Source: Desulfurococcales archaeon
GTDB lineage: Archaea > Thermoproteota > Thermoprotei_A > Sulfolobales > NBVN01
DNA: 14,597 nucleotides
Assembly (NCBI GenBank): GCA_021158735.1
Contig: JAGGUC010000113.1
Coordinates: 1-14,597, forward strand
Direction: 5' to 3'
Under the pieces are notes generated by a model, which was not told the DNA's origin, ran no database searches, and worked only from the letters and a program-made list of their open reading frames with translations. Made by a program: the position numbers and the translations under genes. Shown here in pieces: positions 1 to 6,670 of this stretch; the stretch's first letter is position 1; every line of letters begins with the position of its first letter.

Positions 1-750
1 CTCCCTCATAAACTCGATAACCTCATCACATAACGGTAGTTCCTTGACTTTTAAACCGACATTGTTTAGGTTCAGTACTCTAAGTATTGAACCCATGCCA
101 TCACTTATGTCAGTTGATGCGGTCACGGTATACTTCTTAATCACATCTAGGAACTCAATAGGTGGGTGAGGGTACATCGCCTTACTCAACACGTCCTCCC
201 ACACTCTGTAGTCAAGTTTCTTAGAGTACACTATGTACGGTATTGCTGAAATACCTAAGCATTTACTTACATATGCCTTATCGCCTACTTTTAGGGGAGT
301 ATTAGGTACTACCTTATGCGCTACCCCAATTACTGCTACGTCGATCCAGGCCTCATTACTTCCTGAAGAATTGAGATCGCCACCACAGTACAGGGCATTT
401 ATTGACTTGCTTAAGTTCTTAATACCCCTAATTAAGTTCATCAATAAATCAGCTTCCCAGCTCTTCGGAACCCCGAGAGATGCTGCAATTAATACGGGCT
501 TACCGCCTTTAGCTATGATGTCTGCAGTGGCTGAGCACGCAACCCTATAGCCGAAGCTGTCCCAAGACTGCCACGGGTACTTAGAAGCTTTAGCTGATGT
601 ACCGTCAATGTTCACTAACACCCAGACATCGCCAACCGGGTAAGCAATAGCGTCATCGTACTTGCTCAGGGAACTTCCATGAACAGAATCCACGAATTCC
701 TCAAGAATCTTTCTTACTACTTTTTCCTCACCAAGTAAACTCAGTTTCAA
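1..750 (-). CDS. AIR-synthase-related / ThiL-like kinase family protein, 3' end beyond window
   Basis: The minus strand is open from a TTG at 750 to the left edge, giving 250 codons with no stop, so the C-terminus is missing. I chose TTG 750 because GGTGAT lies a few bases upstream and the frame is closed by TGA shortly before; no ATG is available. The protein has the PurM/ThiL/HypE/SelD fold signature: an N-terminal Asp-Asp-Ala (D32-D33) that in this family takes part in metal and ATP binding, a segment ATADIIAKGGKP typical of the first domain, and ASTDISDGMGS (about 211-220) opening the second domain, comparable to the DISDGL motif of thiamine-monophosphate kinase. These enzymes phosphorylate or ATP-activate small substrates in the cytoplasm. 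I cannot tell ThiL proper from an orphan AIR-synthase-like paralogue. It is divergent from the ABC exporter operon. Confidence 0.82.
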   Translation of the reverse strand, partial: MKLSLLGEEKVVRKILEEFVDSVHGSSLSKYDDAIAYPVGDVWVLVNIDGTSAKASKYPWQSWDSFGYRVACSATADIIAKGGKPVLIAASLGVPKSWEADLLMNLIRGIKNLSKSINALYCGGDLNSSGSNEAWIDVAVIGVAHKVVPNTPLKVGDKAYVSKCLGISAIPYIVYSKKLDYRVWEDVLSKAMYPHPPIEFLDVIKKYTVTASTDISDGMGSILRVLNLNNVGLKVKELPLCDEVIEFMRE

Positions 751-800
751 GAAATCACCAACTAATAACAGCTTTATTCATTATTATAGCTTATACAGAT

Positions 801-814
801 AGCTTTTATTAAGC
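801..814 (-). promoter_or_regulatory. Possible TATA box for the ThiL-like gene
   Basis: Read on the minus strand this is an A/T-rich box (GCTTAATAAAAGCT). It would place the transcription start near 780, about 30 bases ahead of the TTG start at 750. A second A/T-rich run at 781-790 is an alternative. Confidence 0.35.
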
Positions 815-817
815 CAA

Positions 818-828
818 ATAACCTAGTT
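818..828. promoter_or_regulatory. Candidate operator half of a shared regulatory motif
   Basis: The 11-mer ATAACCTAGTT contains the palindrome AAC-CTA-GTT. The same 11-mer occurs at 988-998 inside a longer perfect inverted repeat. Here it sits just upstream of the presumed minus-strand TATA box of the ThiL-like gene. Its role as a protein-binding site is inferred from the repetition and position only. Confidence 0.35.
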
Positions 829-970
829 TGCAGTCATCCTCACTAGGGGTTATGCCGCATGTGAGTAGCTAGCGTTTGCTGTGAGCCAGCGGTTGCCACC
901 AGTAACTGAAATAAACTGAATTAGTAGGTTATGTAAATTGTGCTTTGAAGAGCCTGCACACAATAAAGTA

Positions 971-983
971 AAAACTTATTTAT
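971..983 (+). promoter_or_regulatory. Possible TATA box for the ABC exporter operon
   Basis: AAAACTTATTTAT is the best archaeal TATA-like box on this strand ahead of the exporter genes. It would start transcription around 1004, giving a leader of roughly 220 bases. A closer box, CTTAAAAT at 1203-1210, is an alternative that would give an almost leaderless message. Confidence 0.35.
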
Positions 984-984
984 C

Positions 985-1003
985 TAGATAACCTAGTTAT
1001 CTA
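985..1003. promoter_or_regulatory. Perfect inverted repeat, candidate operator
   Basis: TAGATAAC and GTTATCTA are perfect inverted arms around CTA. The repeat lies between the presumed TATA box (971-983) and the presumed start of transcription, a usual place for an archaeal repressor site. Its 11-base core recurs at 818-828 next to the divergent gene. Confidence 0.5.
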
Positions 1004-1032
1004 TTTGGTGGTCGCTACGCACAGCGGTAGGA

Positions 1033-1157
1033 CGGTATGTTGTTTATGGTTTGGTTGCGATTACTTAAGCATCAGGAAACTTTCCTGTAATATATACTCA
1101 AGAAGTATGACCAGTTCTGCCACACTTAAGATTAATTATGTGGAAATCTACCGCTGA
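1033..1157 (+). other. Leader of the ABC operon: possible decayed small ORF and a palindrome
   Basis: This part of the 480-base gap between 750 and 1224 has no convincing gene. From ATG 1033 a 17-codon frame reads MLFMVWLRLLKHQETFL and ends in TAA, and the same frame continues after the stop with YILKKYDQFCHT before two more stops. This looks like coding sequence broken by stops. A palindrome, CAGGAAA-C-TTTCCTG, lies at 1073-1087. A second frame, GTG 1008 to TGA 1157 (49 residues, Cys-rich), is open but has an unconvincing composition. A decayed regulator for the exporter is a guess. Confidence 0.2.
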
Positions 1158-1229
1158 CTATTGTACTGAGTCCTTAACTCAATGTAGCAGCTCTGTTAAT
1201 ACCTTAAAATCAGTAACCGAGGTATGTCA

Positions 1230-2981
1230 ATGCCCATACCCGAGTACCGTACCGGCGGGATCCTAATTCGGCTGATTAAGTTACTTTTCAGGAAGTGGTA
1301 CATGCTTGCTGCTTCTGCTGTATTAGTAATCATTTATGCCAATACAGTTAGTGTGGGCCCAGTAATAATTAAGTATGCGATAGATTATGGGATCACTGTA
1401 GGGAATATTGGTGTTGCTGTAAAGTATTCATTAATTTTAATGGGTGTCACCGCGATTGGAGCTGCTACATGGTTCGTTACTAGGTATCTAACAGCTCTTC
1501 TTTCTCAGGAGCTCGCCCACTACTTAAGAGTGAAGGCCTTCGAATCAATTCACCAGCAGTCCATGGAGTTTTTCGACAGAATAGCTGTAGGGCAGCTGAT
1601 ATCTAGAATAACAAATGATACTAATAGACTTGCCCGCACCCTATCATGGCAGATCAGGAATATCGTCAATCTCTCCTTTACTGCAGGGCTGTCATTATAC
1701 TACATGTTCACCATGAGTCCCAGGCTCTCGTACATCATACTCTTAGCCATAGTTATTATGGCTTTAACTAACGCTAGATACGTTACACTAATCAGGCCGC
1801 TGTATGACAGAATAAGAAACCAGCTCGGTGTTCTTGCATCCATAGTCACCAGCAACTTAAACGGCATTAGGACAGTTAAAGCACTTGCTCTTGAAGATCA
1901 TGAAATACACAAATTTACAGGTGAAAATAATGAATTCGCCAATCTTAATTTAAGAGTAGCCAAAGTCAGGGCTACCTACGGTAACGCCCCACAGTTGGTC
2001 TTAGGTGTAACACTAGCTTCCGTCCTATACTTAGGAGGGAGCGGCATAGTTGCTGGTTCAATTAGTGTTGGTGAATTAACAGCATTCATTACCTACCTCA
2101 CACTACTAATGTGGCCCATGAGAGCCTTAGGATTCACAATAAGTGCCTTCCAGAGGTCTCTGGCTGCAGCTAAGAGAGTATTCGAGATCATTGATGCTGA
2201 GCCGGAAGTAAAGGATGACCTGAAAGCGAGGAAACTTGACGATATTAAAGGTGAGATAGTTTTCGATCATGTTACGTTCTACTATACGGAAAAGAAACCT
2301 GCGTTACTTGATGTGAGTTTCAGGGTTGCTCCAAGAGAAAAGATCTTCCTGACGGGACCGCCAGGCGCTGGCAAATCAACGATTCTGAAGTTACTCATGA
2401 GGTTTTATGAGGTTAGGAACGGCAGAATACTCATTGATGGCTGCGATATTAGGCAGGTTGAGATTAAGTCCCTCAGAGACCATATCGCCTTAGTACCGCA
2501 GGAGCCCTTCATATTTTCTGGCACGGTCAAGGAGAATATAGCCTTTGGGAATCCCGACGCTAGTATGGAGGACATTGTGAGGGCTGCTAAGGCGGCTAAA
2601 ATACATGACTTCATTAGCTCACTTCCGGATGGGTATAATACAGTCATTGGTGAGAGGGGGATCACACTCTCTGGAGGCCAGAGGCAGAGGATAGCTATAG
2701 CGAGAGCCCTAGTAAAAAGACCTAAAATACTTTTGTTGGACGACCCAGTATCAAATCTTGATACGGAGACAGAAAAGAAACTCATTGATGACTTAAAGAA
2801 GATCTTGCGCGGTATGACAGTCATTATTGTTGGTCAGAGAATTTCACTGGCTACTCTAGCTGACAGAATACTTGTCCTAGATCAAGGACGGATAGTTGAG
2901 GAAGGTACTCATAAGGAGCTAGTATCTAGGAGTGGACTGTACTACAAGCTTTACACAACCAGTGTTGGAGGTGGGAGTTAA
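1230..2981 (+). CDS. ABC exporter half-transporter, degenerate-site subunit
   Basis: This is a fused membrane domain plus ATPase of an ABC exporter, about 583 residues. The N-terminal half carries about six membrane segments (roughly 28-305); the ATPase follows from about 340. Numbered from the upstream ATG at 1224, visible motifs are Walker A GPPGAGKST (378-386), Q-loop Gln 426, signature LSGGQRQR (482-489) and Walker B ILLLDDP (502-508). The residue after the Walker B Asp is Asp 507 instead of catalytic Glu, and the switch His is Gln 538 (VGQRIS). This pattern marks the non-catalytic half of heterodimeric exporters such as TM287. GAGGT at 1219-1223 abuts ATG 1224 but lies six bases from ATG 1230, so I prefer the second ATG. 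The stop overlaps the next gene's ATG. Substrate unknown; drugs, lipids or peptides are possible. Confidence 0.93.
   Translation: MPIPEYRTGGILIRLIKLLFRKWYMLAASAVLVIIYANTVSVGPVIIKYAIDYGITVGNIGVAVKYSLILMGVTAIGAATWFVTRYLTALLSQELAHYLRVKAFESIHQQSMEFFDRIAVGQLISRITNDTNRLARTLSWQIRNIVNLSFTAGLSLYYMFTMSPRLSYIILLAIVIMALTNARYVTLIRPLYDRIRNQLGVLASIVTSNLNGIRTVKALALEDHEIHKFTGENNEFANLNLRVAKVRATYGNAPQLVLGVTLASVLYLGGSGIVAGSISVGELTAFITYLTLLMWPMRALGFTISAFQRSLAAAKRVFEIIDAEPEVKDDLKARKLDDIKGEIVFDHVTFYYTEKKPALLDVSFRVAPREKIFLTGPPGAGKSTILKLLMRFYEVRNGRILIDGCDIRQVEIKSLRDHIALVPQEPFIFSGTVKENIAFGNPDASMEDIVRAAKAAKIHDFISSLPDGYNTVIGERGITLSGGQRQRIAIARALVKRPKILLLDDPVSNLDTETEKKLIDDLKKILRGMTVIIVGQRISLATLADRILVLDQGRIVEEGTHKELVSRSGLYYKLYTTSVGGGS
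2967..2973 (+). promoter_or_regulatory. Ribosome binding site of the second ABC gene
   Basis: GGAGGTG ends seven bases before ATG 2981. Together with the TAATG stop/start overlap it indicates translational coupling of the two exporter subunits, as expected for proteins needed in equal amounts. Confidence 0.75.
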
Positions 2982-4789
2982 TGACGCTGCATCCCTCAGC
3001 AGCAACTCTCAGTGAGGAAGCACGTGAGACGTCGGCTTGGGAGTTACTTAAGAGGGTATCTCGTGACCTTTCCAGGTATAGGGTACAGGTAGCTCTCGTA
3101 GCGCTATCGATAGTAGCCTACACCCTCACCAGCATAGCAACACCTTACACCTTAGGTATCATAATCGATAACTACATACTTAAGGGCAACCTACCCGGAC
3201 TTGCCACTATGTCACTCATATACTTCTTACTTCTGCTGGGGCAGTGGGCATCAATGACAGCCAATACCTACTACATTCAAACAGTCGGGCAACTCTACTT
3301 AAGAGACCTTAGAAACAAGATATTCAGTAAGTTACAAAGACTGTCAATGAAGTTCTTTACATCCAGGAGAATAGGGGATCTGGTTTCAGCGACAATAAAT
3401 GACACATCCACTCTAAATGATGTTCTTGTATCAGGCATATTGTCGGTTCTGGGACACCTGCTGTCACTTGTCGGTGTTGTTGCGATAATGATCTACATCA
3501 ACCCCGTAATGACGGCCGTAGCTCTTACTAATGTCCCACTCCTTATCTTTATAGCAAGAACGTACGGTAGGAGGCTGAAGGAGGCCCATAGGGTGGTTAG
3601 GAAGAAGGTGGCTGAATCCACCATGCTGGTTGAGGAGTCAATTGCTGGTATATTAACCATTAAGGCTTTCGGGATGGATGAACGTATTCTGAGGGTTTTC
3701 AATACTGTTTCGAACGAGACCTCCCGGGCGTTCGTAGGGGTTGCAAAGCTCATGGGACTCTTTTGGCCCTTCATGGATCTGACCGTAACCCTCTCCGTGA
3801 TCCTCGTACTGGCCTTTGGGGGGTACTTAGTCAGTGTTGGCGCTGCCAGCATCGGTGTGGTGGTGGCCTTCATACAGTATGTAAACAGGTTAGCCAGACC
3901 CATAACACAGTTTGTGAACATGTATGACTCGCTACAGGCGGCACTGGCGGCTGCTGAGAGGATCTACGCTGTACTCGATTCCGAGGAGGTTGAACGAGAA
4001 GTGATTGGTGCAGTGGAGTTAAAGAACTTACGCGGTGAGATCGAGTTGAGGAATGTCACCTTCAGTTATGTTCCGGGAAGGCCTGTATTGAAGAATGTTA
4101 ATATTCATGTAAGGCCTGGTGAAGTTGTTGCAGTAGTTGGAAGTACAGGAGCTGGGAAAACTACTCTGGTAAACCTGGTTATGAGGTTCTATGACTCTGA
4201 CAAAGGGCAGGTGCTGATTGACGGAATTGACGTTAAAAAAGTAAAGTTGAGTAGCTTGAGGAGAGCAGTGAGTTACGTGCCACAGGAGACTTATTTATTT
4301 CCGGGAACTATAATGGACAATATTAAGCTCGGAAAACCAGGTGCAAGTGATGAGGAGGTTATTGCGGTGTGTAAGGAGCTAGGCATACATGAATTCATAG
4401 AACGAATGCCGGACGCCTACATGACGGATGCTGGTGAAATGGGTAAGAAACTATCGACAGGTGAGAAGCAACTCATTGCTATAGCTAGGGCCATGCTCCG
4501 AGACCCAGCAGTAGTTATTCTCGACGAGGCACTATCAAGCATTGACGTAGTTACAGAAGCTATGCTGAGAAGGGCCATGAAGAAACTTATGGAGGGTAGG
4601 ACAGGGATCATAATTGCACACCGCTTAAGTACAGCTAAAGACTGCGATAGGGTAATAGTTATTGAGGATGGAGAAGTTATTGAGGAAGGCACCCACGTTG
4701 AGCTAATGAATGCCAGAGGCAGATATCATGAACTATACAAAAATATGACAAGAGCAATAACTACTGCATTACTAAACTCACCAAAATAG
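2981..4789 (+). CDS. ABC exporter half-transporter, catalytic subunit
   Basis: This is the second half-transporter, 602 residues, with about six membrane segments (roughly 35-310) followed by the ATPase. Motifs: Walker A GSTGAGKTT (387-395), Q-loop in VPQET, signature LSTGEKQ (491-497), Walker B VVILDEA (511-517) with catalytic Glu 516, and switch His 547 in IIAHRLST. The signature departs from LSGGQ (Thr for the second-to-third Gly position, Glu-Lys after). In a heterodimer this altered signature faces the degenerate Walker site of the first subunit, while its own Walker B and His face the normal signature of the partner. The two proteins therefore make one working and one degenerate ATP site. 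The pair acts in the cytoplasmic membrane as an exporter. Its ATG overlaps the upstream stop by one base. Substrate not determinable. Confidence 0.93.
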   Translation: MTLHPSAATLSEEARETSAWELLKRVSRDLSRYRVQVALVALSIVAYTLTSIATPYTLGIIIDNYILKGNLPGLATMSLIYFLLLLGQWASMTANTYYIQTVGQLYLRDLRNKIFSKLQRLSMKFFTSRRIGDLVSATINDTSTLNDVLVSGILSVLGHLLSLVGVVAIMIYINPVMTAVALTNVPLLIFIARTYGRRLKEAHRVVRKKVAESTMLVEESIAGILTIKAFGMDERILRVFNTVSNETSRAFVGVAKLMGLFWPFMDLTVTLSVILVLAFGGYLVSVGAASIGVVVAFIQYVNRLARPITQFVNMYDSLQAALAAAERIYAVLDSEEVEREVIGAVELKNLRGEIELRNVTFSYVPGRPVLKNVNIHVRPGEVVAVVGSTGAGKTTLVNLVMRFYDSDKGQVLIDGIDVKKVKLSSLRRAVSYVPQETYLFPGTIMDNIKLGKPGASDEEVIAVCKELGIHEFIERMPDAYMTDAGEMGKKLSTGEKQLIAIARAMLRDPAVVILDEALSSIDVVTEAMLRRAMKKLMEGRTGIIIAHRLSTAKDCDRVIVIEDGEVIEEGTHVELMNARGRYHELYKNMTRAITTALLNSPK

Positions 4790-4831
4790 CAGAGAACAAA
4801 ATAATATCCAATACCCACTACTGCCGTGTCC

Positions 4832-4847
4832 ATTATTTTCACTCTTG
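4832..4847 (+). terminator. Possible T-rich terminator after the ABC operon
   Basis: A pyrimidine/T-rich run (TTATTTTCACTCTT) begins about 43 bases after the exporter stop. Crenarchaeal termination often uses oligo-T stretches without a hairpin. A second T run is at 4960-4965. Confidence 0.3.
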
Positions 4848-4849
4848 AG

Positions 4850-5184
4850 TCAGGAACTAGAGCAAGCTTACACACCGTATACGTACCTCAAAGTACAGAA
4901 CTAACAGAATAAATTAACGGTATAGTAGTGAGATCAGAGTTGAGTTCTGCTGGAAATCATTTTTAGACTAGGCTTTCACGACACTAAGTGCGTGAGGGTC
5001 TCGCAAGATATGAGGCTTCACATAATTTATATTAAGCATTTAGATAGCTGTTACCTAAAGTTCTTTCCTGAATCATATTAGAGAATTTTCCGACTGCAAC
5101 GGTATGTACGGGTCTCATCATATGAATATTCCATGGCTTACTCCGCACAATATAGGCAAAAGATTGATGCGTGAATTAATAATA
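4850..5184. other. Gap between ABC operon and tRNA fragment, no gene seen
   Basis: Both strands are broken by frequent stops and no start with a ribosome binding site leads a convincing frame. The only open plus-strand frame, starting near 5104, runs through the tRNA fragment and is a product of its GC-rich sequence. I see no RNA gene here. Confidence 0.5.
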
Positions 5185-5231
5185 TGGAGCCGCCGGCGGG
5201 ATTTGAACCCGCGACCACCGGCTTACGAGGC
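5185..5231 (-). tRNA. tRNA-Thr(CGT) 3' part only; probable attachment site (att)
   Basis: On the minus strand this reads as the tRNA from about position 30 to the 3' end. It has the anticodon loop CTCGTAA (anticodon CGT, decoding ACG, Thr), the 3' anticodon stem GCCGG, the variable loop TGGTC, a T-arm with stem GCGGG/CCCGC and loop TTCAAAT, the acceptor strand CGGCGGC, discriminator T and encoded CCA. The 5' acceptor strand expected (GCCGCCG), the D-arm and the rest of the 5' anticodon stem are not found upstream on that strand (5232-5400). Such 3' fragments are the usual footprint of integration into an archaeal tRNA gene: the tRNA is regenerated at the far end and a 3' copy stays here. A split tRNA (separately transcribed 3' half) or a tRNA with an unusual long intron are less likely alternatives. 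Confidence 0.75.
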
Positions 5232-5247
5232 TTGGGACAAGCGTAAA

Positions 5248-5281
5248 CTAGTTCCCAGAAACTATGTGAATCGGGAACTAG
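5248..5281. repeat. 9-bp perfect inverted repeat next to att
   Basis: CTAGTTCCC (5248-5256) and GGGAACTAG (5273-5281) are perfect inverted arms separated by 16 bases. The arm contains GTTCCC, which recurs in inverted form near 5325-5331 (GGGAAC). The position beside the attachment core suggests integrase or accessory-protein arm sites, or a hairpin at the end of the convergent gene. Confidence 0.5.
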
Positions 5282-6383
5282 AGTTCGTCTTTGAACTCAT
5301 CCCCGATCTAAATCCACTCCCGCGGGAACCGCTAGTTAGTTGTTTCAGGATCTCTGCTTGACTTTGTTTGCTTTTAGCTTCTGCTGGGTAATGCCTTACG
5401 AACTCCATGATTTGCTTAACGGTCTTGCTGAGTTCTTCACGGCACCTGTCCTTAAAGATACCTAGACGTACTTTAGCCACTACACCCTCGCTTGTTCCAG
5501 GCTCGATCTTCGAGAACTTCTCGAGGTCCACGCCCTCAAAGAAAGCTTTAAGTGCTACTTCATAGCAGAGCCTTTCAATTGAGTGATTCACTACGCCTTC
5601 AGCTCTATGCCTAAGGATTTTGAGGAGCTCGTTATGTAGATTCTTATCTAACACCTCGTACGCCCTCAAGTAGGTCTTCCTAGACTCCTCACTAAGTTCT
5701 GGTGAGGGTATTGACGTATACTTCGCGAGCTCTTCAAAACCGCTTACGTCAAGAACCGCTCTAAGTTCAAATAGGTGCCAGAGTTCATTAAGTATGGATT
5801 GAATGGCTTCACCACAAATGCTGCTGACGGCCTTCGCATCAATAGGTGTAGGGTGGTAGGTCATGCTCACCAACTTACTATCCTCAGCTAACATTAACGC
5901 CCGCCTTACGTTACTACTTAAGGCGCGAGCAATCGCGTAAGCTACTAGCTCCCTACCGCACGGATCACCCCTCAGAACCTCAGCAAACTCCCTCTCGATC
6001 CCGCCCAAGTACTTTAATACCTCATCAACCACTCCTTCAGGATCCTTCAGTAATTTACAGAGGAGCCTCCCACCCTCAGTAGCCCTAACTTCATGCCTAC
6101 TCAGCTTAGACGAGATCTCCTTAGACTCAACAACGACCAAGCCAGCACCAACCAGAGGCTTTAATGCCTTATTAATCGCGTAGATCGAGCTCCCTAATTC
6201 ATAAGCTAGCCTCCACTTAGAGAAAACCCCGCCCTCACCGCACAGCTTCTCAAGAACCTCAGCCCTCCTACCCCTAAGCATGAGTAACGTCCTTAAAAAC
6301 TCAACATACTTGCTGAGGAACCCATCAACGCAGACCACAGGAACCACCAATAAAATTATGGCAATATAGGTTAATAAATACAT
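5262..6383 (-). CDS. Winged-helix protein of the integrated element
   Basis: I do not recognise a named family. Residues about 38-110 look like a winged helix: helix-rich RRAEVLEKL, a recognition-like segment SSIYAINKALKPLVGAGLVVV, then a wing and ATEGGRLLCKLL. The remaining 260 residues are predicted mostly helical, and the last 25 are a Ser/Gly-rich tail written by the palindromic DNA next to att, so that tail may be dispensable. A DNA-binding regulator or replication/partition accessory protein of the element is inferred. With ATG 6383 the first 18 residues are very hydrophobic, which is odd for such a protein. GTG 6338 (residue 16), preceded by GGTGGT, would remove this stretch and may be the real start. 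It is divergent from the small gene at 6434. Confidence 0.72.
   Translation of the reverse strand: MYLLTYIAIILLVVPVVCVDGFLSKYVEFLRTLLMLRGRRAEVLEKLCGEGGVFSKWRLAYELGSSIYAINKALKPLVGAGLVVVESKEISSKLSRHEVRATEGGRLLCKLLKDPEGVVDEVLKYLGGIEREFAEVLRGDPCGRELVAYAIARALSSNVRRALMLAEDSKLVSMTYHPTPIDAKAVSSICGEAIQSILNELWHLFELRAVLDVSGFEELAKYTSIPSPELSEESRKTYLRAYEVLDKNLHNELLKILRHRAEGVVNHSIERLCYEVALKAFFEGVDLEKFSKIEPGTSEGVVAKVRLGIFKDRCREELSKTVKQIMEFVRHYPAEAKSKQSQAEILKQLTSGSRGSGFRSGMSSKTNSSSRFT
5281..5298. repeat. Hairpin GAGTTC/GAACTC directly after the first inverted repeat
   Basis: GAGTTC (5281-5286) and GAACTC (5293-5298) flank a six-base loop, starting on the last base of the preceding inverted repeat. A third self-complementary run, CCCGCGGG, follows at 5319-5326. 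Confidence 0.45.
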
Positions 6384-6422
6384 TGCCAGATAATTTCATA
6401 GTGCGAGGCAATTACCCATTTC

Positions 6423-6431
6423 CTTTATAAG
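6423..6431. promoter_or_regulatory. TATA box between divergent genes
   Basis: CTTTATAAG is nearly symmetric. Read on the minus strand it predicts a start near 6400, about 17 bases ahead of ATG 6383, which fits. On the plus strand the ATG at 6434 lies only three bases after it, so it cannot serve that ATG. It would fit only if the plus gene starts further in. Confidence 0.5.
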
Positions 6432-6433
6432 CA

Positions 6434-6670
6434 ATGAGATCGAGGGAGAAGTGGGGATGGGACACGTCCAGGAAATTGCTACAGGAGGTGCTGGAAAATC
6501 CGAGGGTGCTTTATGTCGGCGGTAGGTACATCACGCGCATGACCACCAAAGGCGAGAGGTACCTGATCTACCTGCCCTCAAACCTAAACGACCTATGGCG
6601 GGTGCTATGGGGCAACAAGCACAGGATTAAGGTTTACATCGAAATACCTGAAGCTCCTAGAAGTGGATAA
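6434..6670 (+). CDS. Small basic protein, possibly DNA-binding
   Basis: This is a 78-residue frame of convincing composition: an N-terminal helix-like part (about 10-22), then strands around YITRMTTKGERYLIYLP and KHRIKVYIEI. The pattern of short strands with Gly-Glu turns recalls small beta-rich DNA-binding proteins (AbrB-like), but I do not recognise the family and this is only a resemblance. No ribosome binding site precedes ATG 6434 and a TATA box lies right before it. In-frame TTG 6476 or GTG 6488 (after CAGGAG) are alternative starts, leaving the conserved-looking half intact. It lies upstream of the helicase gene in the same direction, so it may be part of the replication module. Confidence 0.6.
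   Translation: MRSREKWGWDTSRKLLQEVLENPRVLYVGGRYITRMTTKGERYLIYLPSNLNDLWRVLWGNKHRIKVYIEIPEAPRSG

Noticed and set aside
233..550. Plus-strand open frame of 105 codons
   Set aside because: It lies wholly antisense to the ThiL-like gene, whose minus-strand translation carries clear family motifs; the plus frame has no recognisable features.
1008..1157. 49-codon Cys-rich frame from GTG 1008
   Set aside because: Its composition is unlike neighbouring proteins and no ribosome binding site precedes it. It is probably chance within the leader.
5104..5361. Plus-strand open frame of 85 codons across the tRNA fragment
   Set aside because: It reads through the antisense of the tRNA (giving RRRDLNPRPPAYEA, a well-known tRNA-derived spurious peptide) and the palindrome cluster.
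5232..5400. A 5' half of tRNA-Thr making the gene intact with an intron
   Set aside because: No GCCGCCG-like acceptor strand or D-arm is found on the minus strand here, and the match to the anticodon stem ends after two base pairs. A more distant half was not found in the window.
6538..6544. Third GGTCATG site (CATGACC preceded by CACGCG) in the 78-residue gene
   Set aside because: It is a single copy without the phased partners. Two or so single copies are expected by chance in this length, although the adjacent CACGCG is curious.
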